Positions 10,083-21,521 of a DNA stretch of 59,165 bases are shown piece after piece. Positions within the stretch are counted from its first letter, which is position 1. Each line of letters begins with the position of its first letter. The translations under genes were made by a program, and so were the position numbers. The DNA is from Pelomyxa schiedti (taxonomy: Eukaryota; Evosea; Pelobiontida; Pelomyxidae), in assembly GCA_020536535.1 (NCBI GenBank), contig JAHLWZ010000886.1, positions 1-59,165 of the forward strand, given 5' to 3'. The notes under the pieces are model-generated. The model had not been told where the DNA came from. It saw only the letters and a program-made list of their open reading frames with translations, and did no database searches.

Positions 10083-11117
10083 ATGTTTCCTTTATTAACG
10101 CTCGAAGAAAAGATATCGTTTGGAGTGTTGTTGTGGGCCCTGCTGTCATCTCGTGGCGGCGGTTTTTCCGGGCTTGCTGGTGCCGTTGTGTGTCCTGGCA
10201 CCTATCTAGTTTTGGACGTGAGGTCACTCGCGGCGTTGAGCAACTGCAGTTCGATTACAACTGAGTTGGACATCAACTGTCCGCAATGCACGGAAGAGGT
10301 AACTGAGTGAGTTGCTTGTTTGTGATTCATTGCTTTTATTTCTTTTTTTTTGGGCTATTACTGAGCATGGAAAAACGTAGGATATAATCGAGTACTTGGA
10401 TAACCTGGTCTTTGTTGAGGATATCTATATACATTCTGTTGGCTCATCTAGTGTTACGCTCAGCAACCTGGAAATAGTGAATGACCTTCTTACAGTTGAT
10501 ACTAGTGCTGTTGTGGTGCACTTCCCAAAAATGAACTTTGCCTATAGAATAATCGTGTCAGGAGGCAGGTCACCTTTTTTTTTTCCTCATCTCTCAAAGA
10601 TCTGATACATCATACAGCGCTTTCACTACATTTGACGCCCCCATACTCGGAAACATTGGAGACTACTTAATGCTTCAAAGCACAGCTACTGGTCTCACAC
10701 AATTTAGCGTCCCACAGCTCAAAGTCATTGAGTGTTGCGACTACAGCGGCGTGTGGATTGAAGCCCCAGCACTCACTGTTCTTGACATGCCTGAGCTGGA
10801 GGCGATACGTTGGGACTGGACAATGACTAACAGTGGTGTAGCTGTCATTAACATGCCAAAGCTCAAAATGGTTTATGATTACGTTACCTGGCGAGGGTGT
10901 GCATTCCCGAGTCATTCTCTTTGCCAGGCTTTAGGCTGACCTCCACAGAAATGCCGACTTGATTGACATATCGTCACTGTGGAACCCCCAATTTGCGGTT
11001 CTAAGCACGCTTCACTGCTCTGGCAGCCCAAACCTATGCTGCTCACAACTCACAACGCTTGAGGAGACTGCCTCCATTGAAGGCGGAATTGTGTCCAAGG
11101 ACTGCGCTCCTTGCTGA
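10083..11117 (+). CDS. Secreted receptor-L-domain-like (Ecm33-like) protein
   Basis: A hydrophobic N-terminal stretch (FGVLLWALLSSRGG...AGAVV) precedes CPGTYLVLDVRSLAALSNCS and SITTELDINCPQC. Repeated beta-helix-like turns follow, such as IIEYLDNLVFVEDIYIHSVG, VTLSNLEIVNDLLTVDTSAV, FSVPQLKVIECCDY, LTVLDMPELEAIRW and VAVINMPKLKMVYDY. This layout (a first Cys-rich cap, then 'L..L..v....i...p.L..' turns) resembles receptor L domains and fungal Ecm33 cell-surface proteins. Introns at about 10295-10380, 10566-10600 and 10891-10933 restore frame, and the end reads GGIVSKDCAPC before TGA 11115-11117. No GPI or TM tail is visible, so secretion is inferred. The start at 10083 is in frame but uncertain; 10020 is an alternative. 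The family call is by pattern only. Confidence 0.5.
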
Positions 11118-11252
11118 TCATCTATTTAAACCCCACATGAAAAAAGGGGGCACCTTTTTGCCATTGTTGGAGGGGAACTCTGGTACCAGGTTTCAGGAAA
11201 TTCGCCATCAACTCTCACTAAACATTAAAAACCAAGTTGGCGTTGTTTAGAG

Positions 11253-12246
11253 ATGGAAGGTCGGTTGAGGGCACGGCCACTCTTTCCCTTCGTTTTTTTT
11301 GGTTAACTGGTTGTGCAGACCAATTGTTTCAATTGCGATTTGCTTCCAAACAACTACAACGACAATCGACGAGGTCTGAGCAAAATGAGAAACGCGAAAA
11401 GCTCAAAGCCAAAAAGGCACTCTTTATCCCTTTATTCATGTCTTTTATTATTATTATCGCATAACAAACACAAACACAAACAAAAACAAAAACAACAACA
11501 AAAAAACCTCCAACTCAAGCAAAACAATGACCCTTTGTGGCTCAAATAACACAGTAAACATCCTTACACTAACAAGAGTTCCAGGCTATGGAAAAGGGCA
11601 ACATGGACGGTGCTCGTATATATGCTGAAAATGCCATCAGAGAAAAAAATATGGCACTCAACTACCTCAAGCTTTCTGCACGCGTAGACGGTGTTGCCTC
11701 TCGTGTAGAACAAGCGATCAGAATGAGGGTGGTATGACGCCTCCATTTACGTCTGAAAAATCCTCAGCTATTGCAGGTAACAGGGTCCATGGCCGGAATT
11801 GTGAAATCTTTGGACAAGGCAGTGAACAACATGGACCTTAGTCAGGTTCAAGTAGTTTCCGCTCTTTCGCATCTCTAATGGGTACCGCAGGTGACCCAAG
11901 TTATGGATCGTTTTGAAAAACAAATCGAAGACCTGGATGTTCAAGGTGAATATGTCCTGAAAGCCACATCCAAATCATCAGCGACATCAATGCCTGCTTC
12001 TGAGGTAACAAAGCAGTACATTATCGTAATACACTATGCATTATATTGAAAAAAAAGCAAAGTTATCCATACTGGTTTTCCTAACCCCAAAATGCCAAGG
12101 TGGACACACTTCTTGAGCAAGTGGCCGACGAGAATGGCTTCATACTAGCAGAAGGTATGGTTGATGCACCAACGGAGGCCCCACACAGAACCGTGGAGAG
12201 GCAACAGGATGAGCTCACTACAAGACTTGAGAAGTACCAACTCTAG
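11253..12246 (+). CDS. CHMP1: ESCRT-III subunit CHMP1 (Did2/Vps46)
   Basis: CHMP1 recruits Vps4 and spastin-type AAA ATPases to ESCRT-III at endosomes and abscission sites. Exon 1 is only ATGGAAG (11253-11259). Exon 2 gives DQLFQLRFASKQLQRQSTRS, and exon 3 gives AMEKGNMDGARIYAENAIRE and NMALNYLKLSARVDGVASRV, near-identical in pattern to CHMP1 helices 1-2. The last exons give VTGSMAGIVKSLDKAVNNMD, VMDRFEKQIEDLDVQGEYVL and VDTLLEQVADENGF. The C-terminus DELTTRLEKYQL fits a MIM1 motif that binds the Vps4 MIT domain. The total is about 200 aa, as expected. The second intron (11417-11584) appears to be GC-AG, because splitting at AAG|GC joins KKAMEKGN exactly as in the family and no GT donor keeps the frame. 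Confidence 0.9.
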
Positions 12247-12332
12247 TTCAAAAACAAACTCACTACTCTCCAGACTCAAATCAGGGGGAAGTTAGGGGAA
12301 CCCACAAGTTGGCGTTGTACATTCTACTGCAC

Positions 12333-12338
12333 AATAAA
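12333..12338 (+). promoter_or_regulatory. Candidate poly(A) signal of CHMP1
   Basis: AATAAA lies about 87 nt after the CHMP1 stop, in the short convergent gap before the PrsW stop. Confidence 0.5.
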
Positions 12339-12378
12339 AACAAGTTTCTTTTTTTGTTTTTCTTTAAAAAACATTGGG

Positions 12379-13608
12379 TTATTGTAGAAGGGGGACGAGG
12401 GTGGATGGTGTGGTCACCGAGGTGAGTGCTGTGTAGTGTAGCACAAACATGTACAGGGCAACACACCACACTACCATTGAGAGGAAAAACATCGATGGTA
12501 ACAGTGGGATAAAAAGCAGGCACACATCGTAGAGTGTGTGGAGAAGTGTGGGGAGCCACAGCACCTTGATGGCTTGTTTGAAGCTCGGTAGTATGGCGGG
12601 GTTGCTTGTGTCAATTGTTGCCCAAGATGACCCAAGAAGGAATCCTGACAACTGTTGAAAGTGGCCAATTTCTAGAAGAGTACACACCACAGAAAACATG
12701 CAAAGAGAAAGTGATAACAGACCGGTTGGGAGCGAAGAAGACGCCGATTACCTCTGTAAGAGTACACAGGTGCTCGAGTGTGGAAAAACCCAGAGCTCCT
12801 GTTGCCAGGAAAAGGGCTTGTGTGTAAGGATGGTGGATATTAGGGATATGCTTTACAGAGGGTAGTCCAACAATGAACTTGGTGGTTTCTGCATATATCA
12901 AAATGCAAAGAGAGGTGGAGCAAGAGGACCTTCAAAGATTCCAGCACTGCCGAATGCCAGCAATGCAAAAGTAAAATACATTGGAGAATTGTTGAAGTCC
13001 TGAAACCTGTTTGGGGTACGATCAACAACAACCTTGTACTGATAAGGTTGGCATAAAAGAGGTTTTTGTTTATACCCCACATAGAGATACGATAGCCAAA
13101 ATGGCGGTAACTAGAGCAGTTTGTACCAAAGCCATTGGAGGAACTGCCCAGAATCCAATAGCAAAAAACTAGCGAAATTTGGAAAAGGCAAGAATTGGTA
13201 CTGTTTTGACCTTGAGCACCCCTTTGTAATCTGCCAAATGGCGGTTTCGCCAGAATAAAAACCAAAGCCAAAAAGCAGGAGGGATAAAAGCAAATAGAAC
13301 CCGTGATACAAAGGTCATGAAAATGGCCCAACCAGCAGTGTTTTCATATTCTGCAGCACGTCGTTTCGTTGCGAAATAGAATGGGTTTTTTTGAAAACAA
13401 AAAAAAAACTGCCCCCCACCATCCCTTAGGGTGAGGTAAAAAAAAAAGGTAAACCTGCAACAGCCGTCAACGCTATCAAAGCTAGCATTGCCAATACGGC
13501 CACCACATTGGGCAGAATCCACCAAGATCTGAACTTCCCGGGATACCGAGTGTACACCACCGCTGTCGTCTCCGCCCACTCGTAGTCGTCAACTGCACCC
13601 CAAGGCAT
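12379..13608 (-). CDS. PrsW-family intramembrane protease
   Basis: PrsW proteins are multi-pass metal-dependent intramembrane proteases. The protein starts MPWGAVDDYEWAETTAVVYT (13608) and then has hydrophobic helices such as ILPNVVAVLAMLALIALTAV, WAIFMTFVSRVLFAFIPPAF and MYFTFALLAFGSAGIF. A 41-nt intron (GTCCTCTTGC...ATGCAG, about 12900) joins GIFE to ETTKFIVGL and so creates the family's EExxK motif. Next come ATGALGFSTLEHL (the GxxFxxxE motif) and LWLPTLLHTLYDVCLL (the membrane His motif), and the end is VTTPSTLVPLLQ. Together these are the conserved PrsW residues in the right order. The cellular membrane and substrate cannot be inferred. The start codon lies 129 bp from the divergent EEF2KMT start. 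Confidence 0.7.
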
Positions 13609-13737
13609 TATAATTAATTAACCAACTGAGTCATTTAACGACTCTGAACGGAAGTTACAGGTCACAATCACATCCTCCTGGTTGGGCAATCCACTCCAGA
13701 GTCCATCCTCTGAAGGGGTGCTTTCTTAGGAGAATTG

Positions 13738-15211
13738 ATGAATTCATGTAACCGGGCTTTTAAATTGGCTTTGAATCACATGGAGGGTGTTTTGCGAGAC
13801 GTTCGACGGATGGGAAACGTGCAAAAAGTGTCTGAGGCGCTAGCCAACATGACGTCTCTGGGTAACCAAGATCAATTCTACAACGAGGTATGTCTTTGCG
13901 AAAGGGGAGACAAAGCGAAGACCAAAGCAAACCAAAATTGTGGGATTGTGGCAGGTGCTTTGCGATAGAGTTATTTGCGACTACCCTCCTTCGCGGGTGT
14001 ACATGAGATCCGTGTTGAAGTCGTATATAACCTGCCTCGAGGCCACTGGAAATGTATTGTGGGAGTGCTCGTTCCGTTCCCTATTCTCATTGTGGTATTT
14101 TCTTTTCTCAGGAGATCAATGAAGGGATATTGGACCGGTTTTTTTCTTTGATGGGCAGTGATGACCCTGGCGTGTGAGTCCCATAACTTTTATTCTTTAT
14201 AATATGGAGGTAATAGCGTTAAAAGCAATTGACATTAAACAGGGAAAACGGACCGTGTTACCGCTCATATACTTTGGGTGATGGTAAAATATTCACAATA
14301 CGATCGAATCAGCATTTCAACCCTGGTCCGTCCATGTACTTGCTGTGAAATTCTTGTTGTAATTGTCACAGTAAAAAGTTGGTCTATTGCCATGGCCTGC
14401 TGGGTACCACCTTGCGGAACACATCATGAATCACCCCGGTCGGTACCCTCTTTCTTTGGCCATTCCTGAGTTTACTGGCGAGTAGGTATCGTCCAAGGAA
14501 AAACAGTTATTGAACTAGGAGCTGGTGTGGGATTCACAGGGCTCGTTATTGCATCGACATGCCAACCAAAAAGAGTTATACTCACAGATTATCTTTCATC
14601 CGTTCTCGTTAATTTACAGCACAACATTGACTTAAGCATGTTTCCGTACCTGTCTTTTTCTTTTTTCTTATCCCAGAATAGATAAACCCCTATGCACAAG
14701 CCCAGTCACAGCAGTAGAGTGCGACTGGGACACTCCAGAAACCATCCAGTCATGTATTGAAACTGAAGATAGAGAAACTGGTGTTGTTGTGCTTGCAGCC
14801 GACTGTGTAACTGCATATCCTCTTTTTCCTGTCTTCGCCAACCTATTTAAGGTCTATGACCCCGATTTGGCCTGCTCACTTGCCCGCACCTTGTCCCTCC
14901 TCCTCCACACTGTTCCCGCATCAACGGCGCTTGTGTCTTGCACACTCAGAGAGCCCAGCACACTCACAACGTTTGCTACCAGTCTATCCTCCCACAAGGT
15001 TTTCGCCACCCACGTGCATGCCGTGGGCTACGGAACTGTCAATCCGGCTCTACTGCATCAAGCCACACGGTGTGTTGTACCTGCAGTAAAAGCAGAGTGC
15101 ACAGACCCAACTCCGTGTGACTGTGAAACAGCCCTAAAGAGGGTCTTTTATGAGCCTTCAAAGGGTGAATCCCTTTGCCTCCTCACACTCACACTCAAAG
15201 CCTTCAATTGA
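13738..15211 (+). CDS. EEF2KMT: Elongation factor 2 lysine methyltransferase (EEF2KMT/FAM86)
   Basis: This is a seven-beta-strand methyltransferase that in yeast and humans modifies a lysine of eEF2. An N-terminal FAM86-like helical region (LALNHMEGVLRDVRRMGNVQ, VICDYPPSRVYMRSVLKSYI, EINEGILDRFFSLMG) is followed by SYTLGDGKIFTIRSN, VGLLPWPAGYHLAEHIMNHP, the SAM-binding motif I VIELGAGVGFTGLVIAST, RVILTDYLSSVLVNLQHNI and DRETGVVVLAADCVTAYPLF. About seven short introns join these pieces. The stop is TGA 15209-15211. The first ATG at 13738 is chosen because the upstream region is the divergent promoter. No targeting signal is seen, so the protein is expected to be cytosolic. Confidence 0.8.
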
Positions 15212-15278
15212 ACTAAACTGCCACAAAAACAAATGGTTTTCACACAACTTAAACGTCTTCTCTTTTTTCTATTTGTTT

Positions 15279-18200
15279 TTAGGGGATACCTGTTGTGAGC
15301 CATGTGTCGTGGAACGTGGGATTGGAGGACCAGAATTCCATGTTGGCTTGTAGGTTGCTCTGTATTTCACAGCAGGGAACTATTTTGGTGTATGTGTTGA
15401 GTAGCGGCTGTGCCAGGAGGTTGATGAAGTTGGCTTGAAGCTTTGGGAGCTTGGTTAGTCCATTGTTGCGGTCTGTGAAGGGGCTCAAAGGAATGCTCAG
15501 TTCGGCCTGTGGGTTGGGATTTTGGCCCCAAGTGGTTGTTAGGGATGAGTCAGAGAATAAGGGCATGTACCTCCCGGTCTCCTTGTCCAAAGAATTCTTC
15601 AACAAGTTTGCTGACCCAGAAAAGCATGTTCTTGTGGGGTCTCATACACTACGAAATTAGAGAAAAGACAGGATAACAGGAAGGAAATGTTTGGTCCTTG
15701 GGCCTTACATTGGAAATGTCCGCTACTTTTAGGGTTACACTCATCAGTTGAACTCTGTGATCGAGGTTCTGTATGGGATCAAATTTTCCTCCCTCAAGCA
15801 CGGTCTGTGAAAAAAGTACCAGTTAAGAAAAGAACTGTTTTGAATCTGGGGGAAATGTAGGATACTTGTAACTTGGACAGAATTTCAAAATGATGAGAAA
15901 TATCAGTTCCAAGCACGAGTTCGATTATTGTGGTTCGCACTAATGAGAGCTTAACAATGACACGATCAACAAGAACCAGTACCAAACTTCAGATCTGCCG
16001 GTGTGAAGCTCCACTCTTTTGCGTGCTGCAAAAGCAATTTTATGCCGATGCTTGCATGCAAATTCTCAAGTACACTTCGATCTGGATTCAGTTTGTTAGG
16101 CACCTTCTCTGTACGTGGGCAGGAAACCATTAAATTGAACTGCTATTGGATCGTTAGTCGCAGTCAAGAAAGCCTTTCATCCAGATGTTAGTTATAGAGT
16201 AACTGAAAGCTAAATACATTGTTCACCCCAGGGTGCCCAACCTAAACCCCTTTAAAACAAAGGATAGTTCCTTTCTACACACGTCATGCATCACGGCGGC
16301 ACATATGAGAGAAAATATTTCCAAATACGGCGTTGGCCCAAGAAGTGGTAATAGACCGTGGGTCATAATGTAGTAGATACATTGCACCACATCCGTTGCA
16401 TGGTGCGAATTATGATAGGGATTGTCCTTTCAAAAGTAGTGGGTGAGCGGAATTTAGGCTGTAGTCTTACTTTGTAGAGGCTTTCTACATCACGAAACAG
16501 GGATTCCACTTCTCCAAGTTTAATACTGAGATGATCAAATACACTCAGTTTGAGGAGCACTTGCAATGCGATTCTTGTCAATAGATCTTCTTTGTGCATA
16601 TATTTAGTTTCTACCTATGGCATTGTTTTTAGGCCAGTGAGGGGTATAGTTATAATGTAACCATATAATCCCAATTCTCTAGATTAGTTAATAAATCTGG
16701 GTCCTCATAAAGCTGCTCGATTGCCAAGGCATCGGGTATAGAAGGAGAGGTATGCACAAAGATACTGTGGGGATGAGATAGCCCATTAGGAATGATTTCA
16801 CAGTCCAGCCTGTTCTTATTGGGAGGTTGAAGGTTTAAACCAATAAACATACCATTTTTGAACATCAGTGTCCAGCAAAGAGCTTTGAACCTTGAAATCA
16901 GGCTTGAAGAGGCCTTCTGTGCATTCCAGCATTTCAATAATTGATTCCACAGTCTGATGGGCTGTCGTGCTCATCAGAGTTTTGTTTAGATTTCTCAATT
17001 TGTCAATCACCTAGAGATCTTAAGTTCAATTTAAAATTTAGGGAATACCAACTTTCATCATTCCTGAGTCAAGGTTTATCTGAGCTGGTCTGATTCCTTT
17101 CTGAGGTTTTGAAAGGGAGATTGAGGAGAGAACCCTTAGTTATAGTAAGACATCGTAGATATGGAGGAATAAATACGATAGCGCCACTAGGAACCCAACA
17201 ACTCCTATGGAAATATAAACGGAAATCTGGGAAACAGAATTGAGATATGCATCACTGTTGACAGTAAATTACAGTTGAGAAAAGCAAAACGACCTGTTCT
17301 GTGTGGCAATCACAACGACCCACTGAACATCCTCAAAAAGAGTGAAAGGTGCCGCTTGGCTGATTGGGAAAAAAATAAATTGAGGAAAAAGGGAGGTTGG
17401 GTACTAACATGTGGAGATCTCCATATTCCCCAGATACAGCCTCAGTAATTCCTACGAGACTAGGGACTTTTTTTAACAAAATAGAGCATGTATCAAGAAT
17501 TCGTTCATCACCAGACTCATCTGGGTAAATAGCACTGCCAGTCGTTAGTTGGGCAACTCGTTAGCAGGGCATTACCCAAGCGATGTGTCTGGAATGGAGA
17601 AATTGCCAATTGTAGCAATAAGATGTCCTGTACTGTCTATAATATAAGCAAATTCCGTATCTTCACGAGGAATTTCGTTCAAAATAGTATTAATCTATTT
17701 CAGGGTATTAGGAAGGAAATTGCAGGAAGTGGTGTCTTACCTTTGGTATGGACATTCCAGCCACAATCCAGGATAGAGGTGTGCTATTGGACGAGTAGAT
17801 AATCTTAGAAAAATGGGAGTTGGTTTTGTTGTAAATGACTCAAGCAGCATACTCTCGTCAATGTAACAAAGTATGTTATTCCAGCTCTTAAAATGGGTTA
17901 ACGCAAAATGACATTAATGGAGATAAATACCCCGTAAACATAGATCTCGTATCATTAAAAAATTGCCCAGTTGCAACAGCAGGAGTCATCCACGGTCCCC
18001 AGTAGAGAGGAATAGACATACAGAGCAACTAAGGAAAGGTGAATAAGGCTCTGTAAATAATCTATAGTACTTGATTCAATGCGCAAGTGTCTAGATCTGT
18101 GGCATAACCACACAATTTGCCATCATCCATCAATTTTGACCTCAGTAGTACAGTATAGAAGGAGTCTCCAGAAGCAACAACAGTCTGCGTCTAGTGATAT

Positions 18201-19119
18201 GGGTCAGCCTCACCTTGGACAACTCAGAAGTACCATTGGGCAATTTTCTGGAAGAGCTGCATCACAACTTGATGGGTCGAATGTCGCAGGGTCCTCGGGA
18301 ACCAGTGCAATTAAAAGGTGAAGATTGCTCTGGTAGAGAAAATTTAGGGTCTTGGTGTTCATAGTGCAGACATACAACTGAAGCTGAAGAAATCATATAC
18401 CCCCACATTTCAGTAGCTGTCTCGGCGTGAAGGAGCTCTGGGTTTAGGCGAGATTGCAACTCCAAGAAACTAACTCCATCATTCAATTTCTTGCCTTTTG
18501 TGAGTACGTTTTGAAGTAAACAAGAATAGGCGATTACCGAGCTTACGTCGTAGACCACATTGAAAATAGCTTTTTCTCAATTAGTGAGGGAGAAAAACCT
18601 GAGGTCACTCAACAAAGTACCTTCAGTTTTAACCTCAATCAACTGTTTGTCCAGTTCCTCGAGTGCTGTCATTGACCTCTCATACCACAGAATGCTTATT
18701 GCCAAAGAGGTTATAGCCACGAACACCAAAACCAGCAGAGAAAATCTCACTCTGGAGGAGTAATATGCCCTCGCAGCGAAATGAGCCACTGCGCCGCCAC
18801 GAGAGCATTTTCCACGATCATGGTCTCTGCTCTGCGGGTTCACGTTCATGTTGCTCAGGGAATTGGATCTCGTTCCCGGCAGCGAAAGCGGCTCTCTGGG
18901 CTCTCCGTCGTCCGGCACGGACGGTGTCAGGCTTATGGGAGGCGGAGTCGCCGTAGTTGTCGAATCCGAGACTGACGTAACCGCGCGTATGCAGTCATCT
19001 CCCGAGACAGAAACCACGACAGCATCTTGTTCGTCACGCGGATCTGGCCGCCGGCCCCCGACCACGTCACTAAACTCCCTCTCCTTTTTCCCAAATGAAT
19101 GACTGCGAGATCCAGACAT
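15279..19119 (-). CDS. Two-TM Cache-type receptor cyclic nucleotide phosphodiesterase
   Basis: The protein starts MSGSRSHSFGKKEREF (19119; an in-frame ATG at 19227 is possible) with a Ser-rich cytosolic tail. TM1 is FSLLVLVFVAITSLAISILW (about 18740-18680), and an extracellular sensor region follows (18570-17250) with dCache-like segments such as TEFAYIIDSTGHLIATIGNF. TM2 is SIGVVGFLVALSYLFLHIYD (about 17230-17165), then a class I PDE catalytic domain: NPYHNSHHATDVVQCIYYIM (HNxxHA), ICAAVMHDVGHPGVNN (HDxxHPG, split by an intron), SVLENLHASIGIKLLLQHAK, IIELVLGTDISHHFEILSKL, LMSVTLKVADISN and the terminal IPLSPFTDRNNG. The metal-binding residues appear intact, so hydrolysis of cAMP and/or cGMP is expected. 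The layout implies that ligand binding outside controls nucleotide hydrolysis inside. The sensor fold is an inference from short motifs. Confidence 0.75.
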
Positions 19120-19414
19120 CTCTGCTACAAACCAAGTCGCACAACTACACCCCACCCGGTTGCTACGCACACGATTTAGCGAAGCAACGCCCTTGGCTTT
19201 GTTATTTCTTTGTTGTGTGATGTACATTTAGCAGAAGTGCACGTTTCCCTGGATAAAGCTTGAAAAACCGTTCTCTCGATTCGTTCCAATCTGAAGAATG
19301 GCTGTCCGAGTGATCCACCACCTCAATGTGCAAGAATGTCACTGTTGCTTTAAAAGAAGCACAAAGTGTCCATTCCGGTCTCGTGCTTTGCACACAACAA
19401 CCCTGTTATGGGAC

Positions 19415-21489
19415 CTACGATTTTGAAGCTGTGCCGGGTGCAGTTCTGTTTCGTTTGGGCTGTGGCTCTGTGGGTGTTTCCGCTTCAGAGTTGCCATGTA
19501 CCTCCTTCTTCACTGACTTGTCTGTTGTGTTGCTTTCCGGCGCTGTGAGGGCTGCTGCTGTTGTTGATGCTGTGGCTGATGCTGATGCTGATGCCGTTGC
19601 CGTTGCCGTTGCTCCTTCTTCTTTGTGGGGCTGCGGTGCAGGTACAATGAGGTGCACGACTTGTGAATCAGGAACTGTGACAGATGCGGTCTCCATTCCG
19701 GAGGTTCCGTGCCCCTCCTGGTCCATCTGTGCAACAGACTTGACCGCATTGAGTGCCGGAGGTGCTGTGCTGAGGGCCGGGATGCTTTCGTCATACAAGT
19801 CGAACCACGGCAGCCCTGCTTCTGTGTATTTCTTGGCTGTTACTTGGCTCTCCGGCATATCGCGGCCGGTGAGATTCCTCCACATCATGCTGTTGGCGAC
19901 GTGGACAACGAACTTCATGCAGGATCCTTGGAACCATTCATGTATACCGAGGGGATCTTTGTAAATCTTCTGCTTCATCTTGCCACCTGCTGCAAACCCC
20001 ATTGCCTTGTATTCATCTGGGTCACCTCCTCCACGCAGCCGCAGTACAAGAAGCAATGTAGAATCGGGGCCAATTTTATAGTCTCCTAGTGCCTTTCCGT
20101 CTTCCAGCTGCTTTCCAGAAAAAATGAGCCTCTGTTCGTCTGGAGAAATTCCCTCATTATCATCAATAATTTCTCTGACTTCTTCAATGGTGCTGCTCGA
20201 CTTCACTGCGACTGCAAATTGTTTTCCAGAGAGGGTTTTAACGACAAGGTCAAATTCTGACGTTGCAGAACAGCTTTAAGTATGTCAAATACAAAAGAAA
20301 AAAGAATGGGAAAGTGCCTGAAAGTGACACGGTTTGTTGCTGGCGGCACAATATCACCAAGTCGTGCAGGACGTTGCCGCTCAAATTCTTGGGATTCGAG
20401 ACACACTAAGTCACCTTCCTGAAGGCCGAGCTCCCTTGGAGTTTTGGTGATGTCCAAGGGAACCCTTGAATCGGCTTCGGGCTTCCCGATGGAAAAGGCC
20501 TCGAAGTCCTTTGACACTCGCGGATACAGTCTGATTTCCAATCCCCCAACTTGTTCCCTTCCTGTGAGCTGACCCTCGACGGTGTATCCTGACCCCAGTG
20601 GCATTGCAACGAACTGCCTGATGAGTCCCCGGCTTACGTGAATCCCGTCCAACCACGGCTGTGGGGGGCACACCATGTAATCCTGCTCTCCCGTTTCAGC
20701 AAGCCCGCCGGTGCCATTCCCACCAGTCACAGCATTGACACCACCGATGCAAACCTTCACTGCTGCCGGTTCCGCCTCTTCGGAGCTGTTGAATGATATC
20801 CACATTGCCTCGCACTGCCTCATTGGCATCACACAGGACGTGCTGGCACCCTCGCTGGTCCAACTGGCCGGGACGTTGTGGCAGGATTCCAGAGGCTCGA
20901 GAGGAAACTGGCCGAGACCAGGAGGGAGAGGGTAGTCCTTGCCATCGTCGGGAATTCTCAGTGTCTTGTTGAAGCTCACAGTCATGATGTCTCCAAATTT
21001 GATCTTGCTCCCGTTGTGAATCTTGGCAGTGCGGCCACCATGCAGCCACCAGTTGAATGAGTGAATTAAACTGACATTGGATTTCAGAACCGCGTGTTCA
21101 CTCACACTCGTAACTTGAGGTGTTGTAGTAGTCGTAGTCGTCGAATTTGTGTTTGTATTCGTAGTTGTCTTTGTAGTTGTACTCGTAGTGGTTGATGCTG
21201 TTACGCTTGTATTTGCATTCGACTCCACAGCATCAGTTCTTACAGAGCCAGTCTCAGTGTCAGATACTCTGAATGTTTTGGTCTCCTCAGTCACTATCCT
21301 TGGCAACCTTTTTTCATTGTACAACAAGTGTGGTGCCTGTGGCATTCTGCGAAAGAGTGTCGTTACAACTTAGGTTGGAGTACGAAAGGGCACTCACGAA
21401 AGTTGCTTCTGGGCCAACGTAATGAATTCATCTACGGTCGTTTCGCGTGTCGTAGCGATCTCGGTCTCCCCAACAACCACCGTTAGCAT
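19415..21489 (-). CDS. Ubl multidomain protein, tandem copy A
   Basis: Order: an N-terminal ubiquitin-like region ([20 protein letters not shown], continuing [20 protein letters not shown] after an intron); a Thr/Asn low-complexity linker (about 21230-21110); a conserved domain with [66 protein letters not shown] and [19 protein letters not shown]; a second, clear ubiquitin-like domain ending [15 protein letters not shown]; a second conserved domain with [40 protein letters not shown] and [12 protein letters not shown]; and a Ala/Ser/Thr-rich tail with basic patches (PQPKRNRT). The two non-Ubl domains resemble uncharacterised segments I recall from fungal and protist Ubl proteins; no function is known to me. 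RLRGG is followed by more protein, so processing after GG is possible. The neighbour at 21522 is a recent duplicate. Confidence 0.75.
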
Positions 21490-21521
21490 TTGGTTGATTA
21501 TAAAAAAGAAATTTCTTTTTA

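Noticed and set aside
20274-20317. GC-AG intron in Ubl copy A (and the same place in copy B)
   Set aside because: A GT-AG alternative (AAACC|GTGTC with GTCAG|AATTT in copy A and GCCAG|AATTT in copy B) also keeps frame, so the GC donor is not required.
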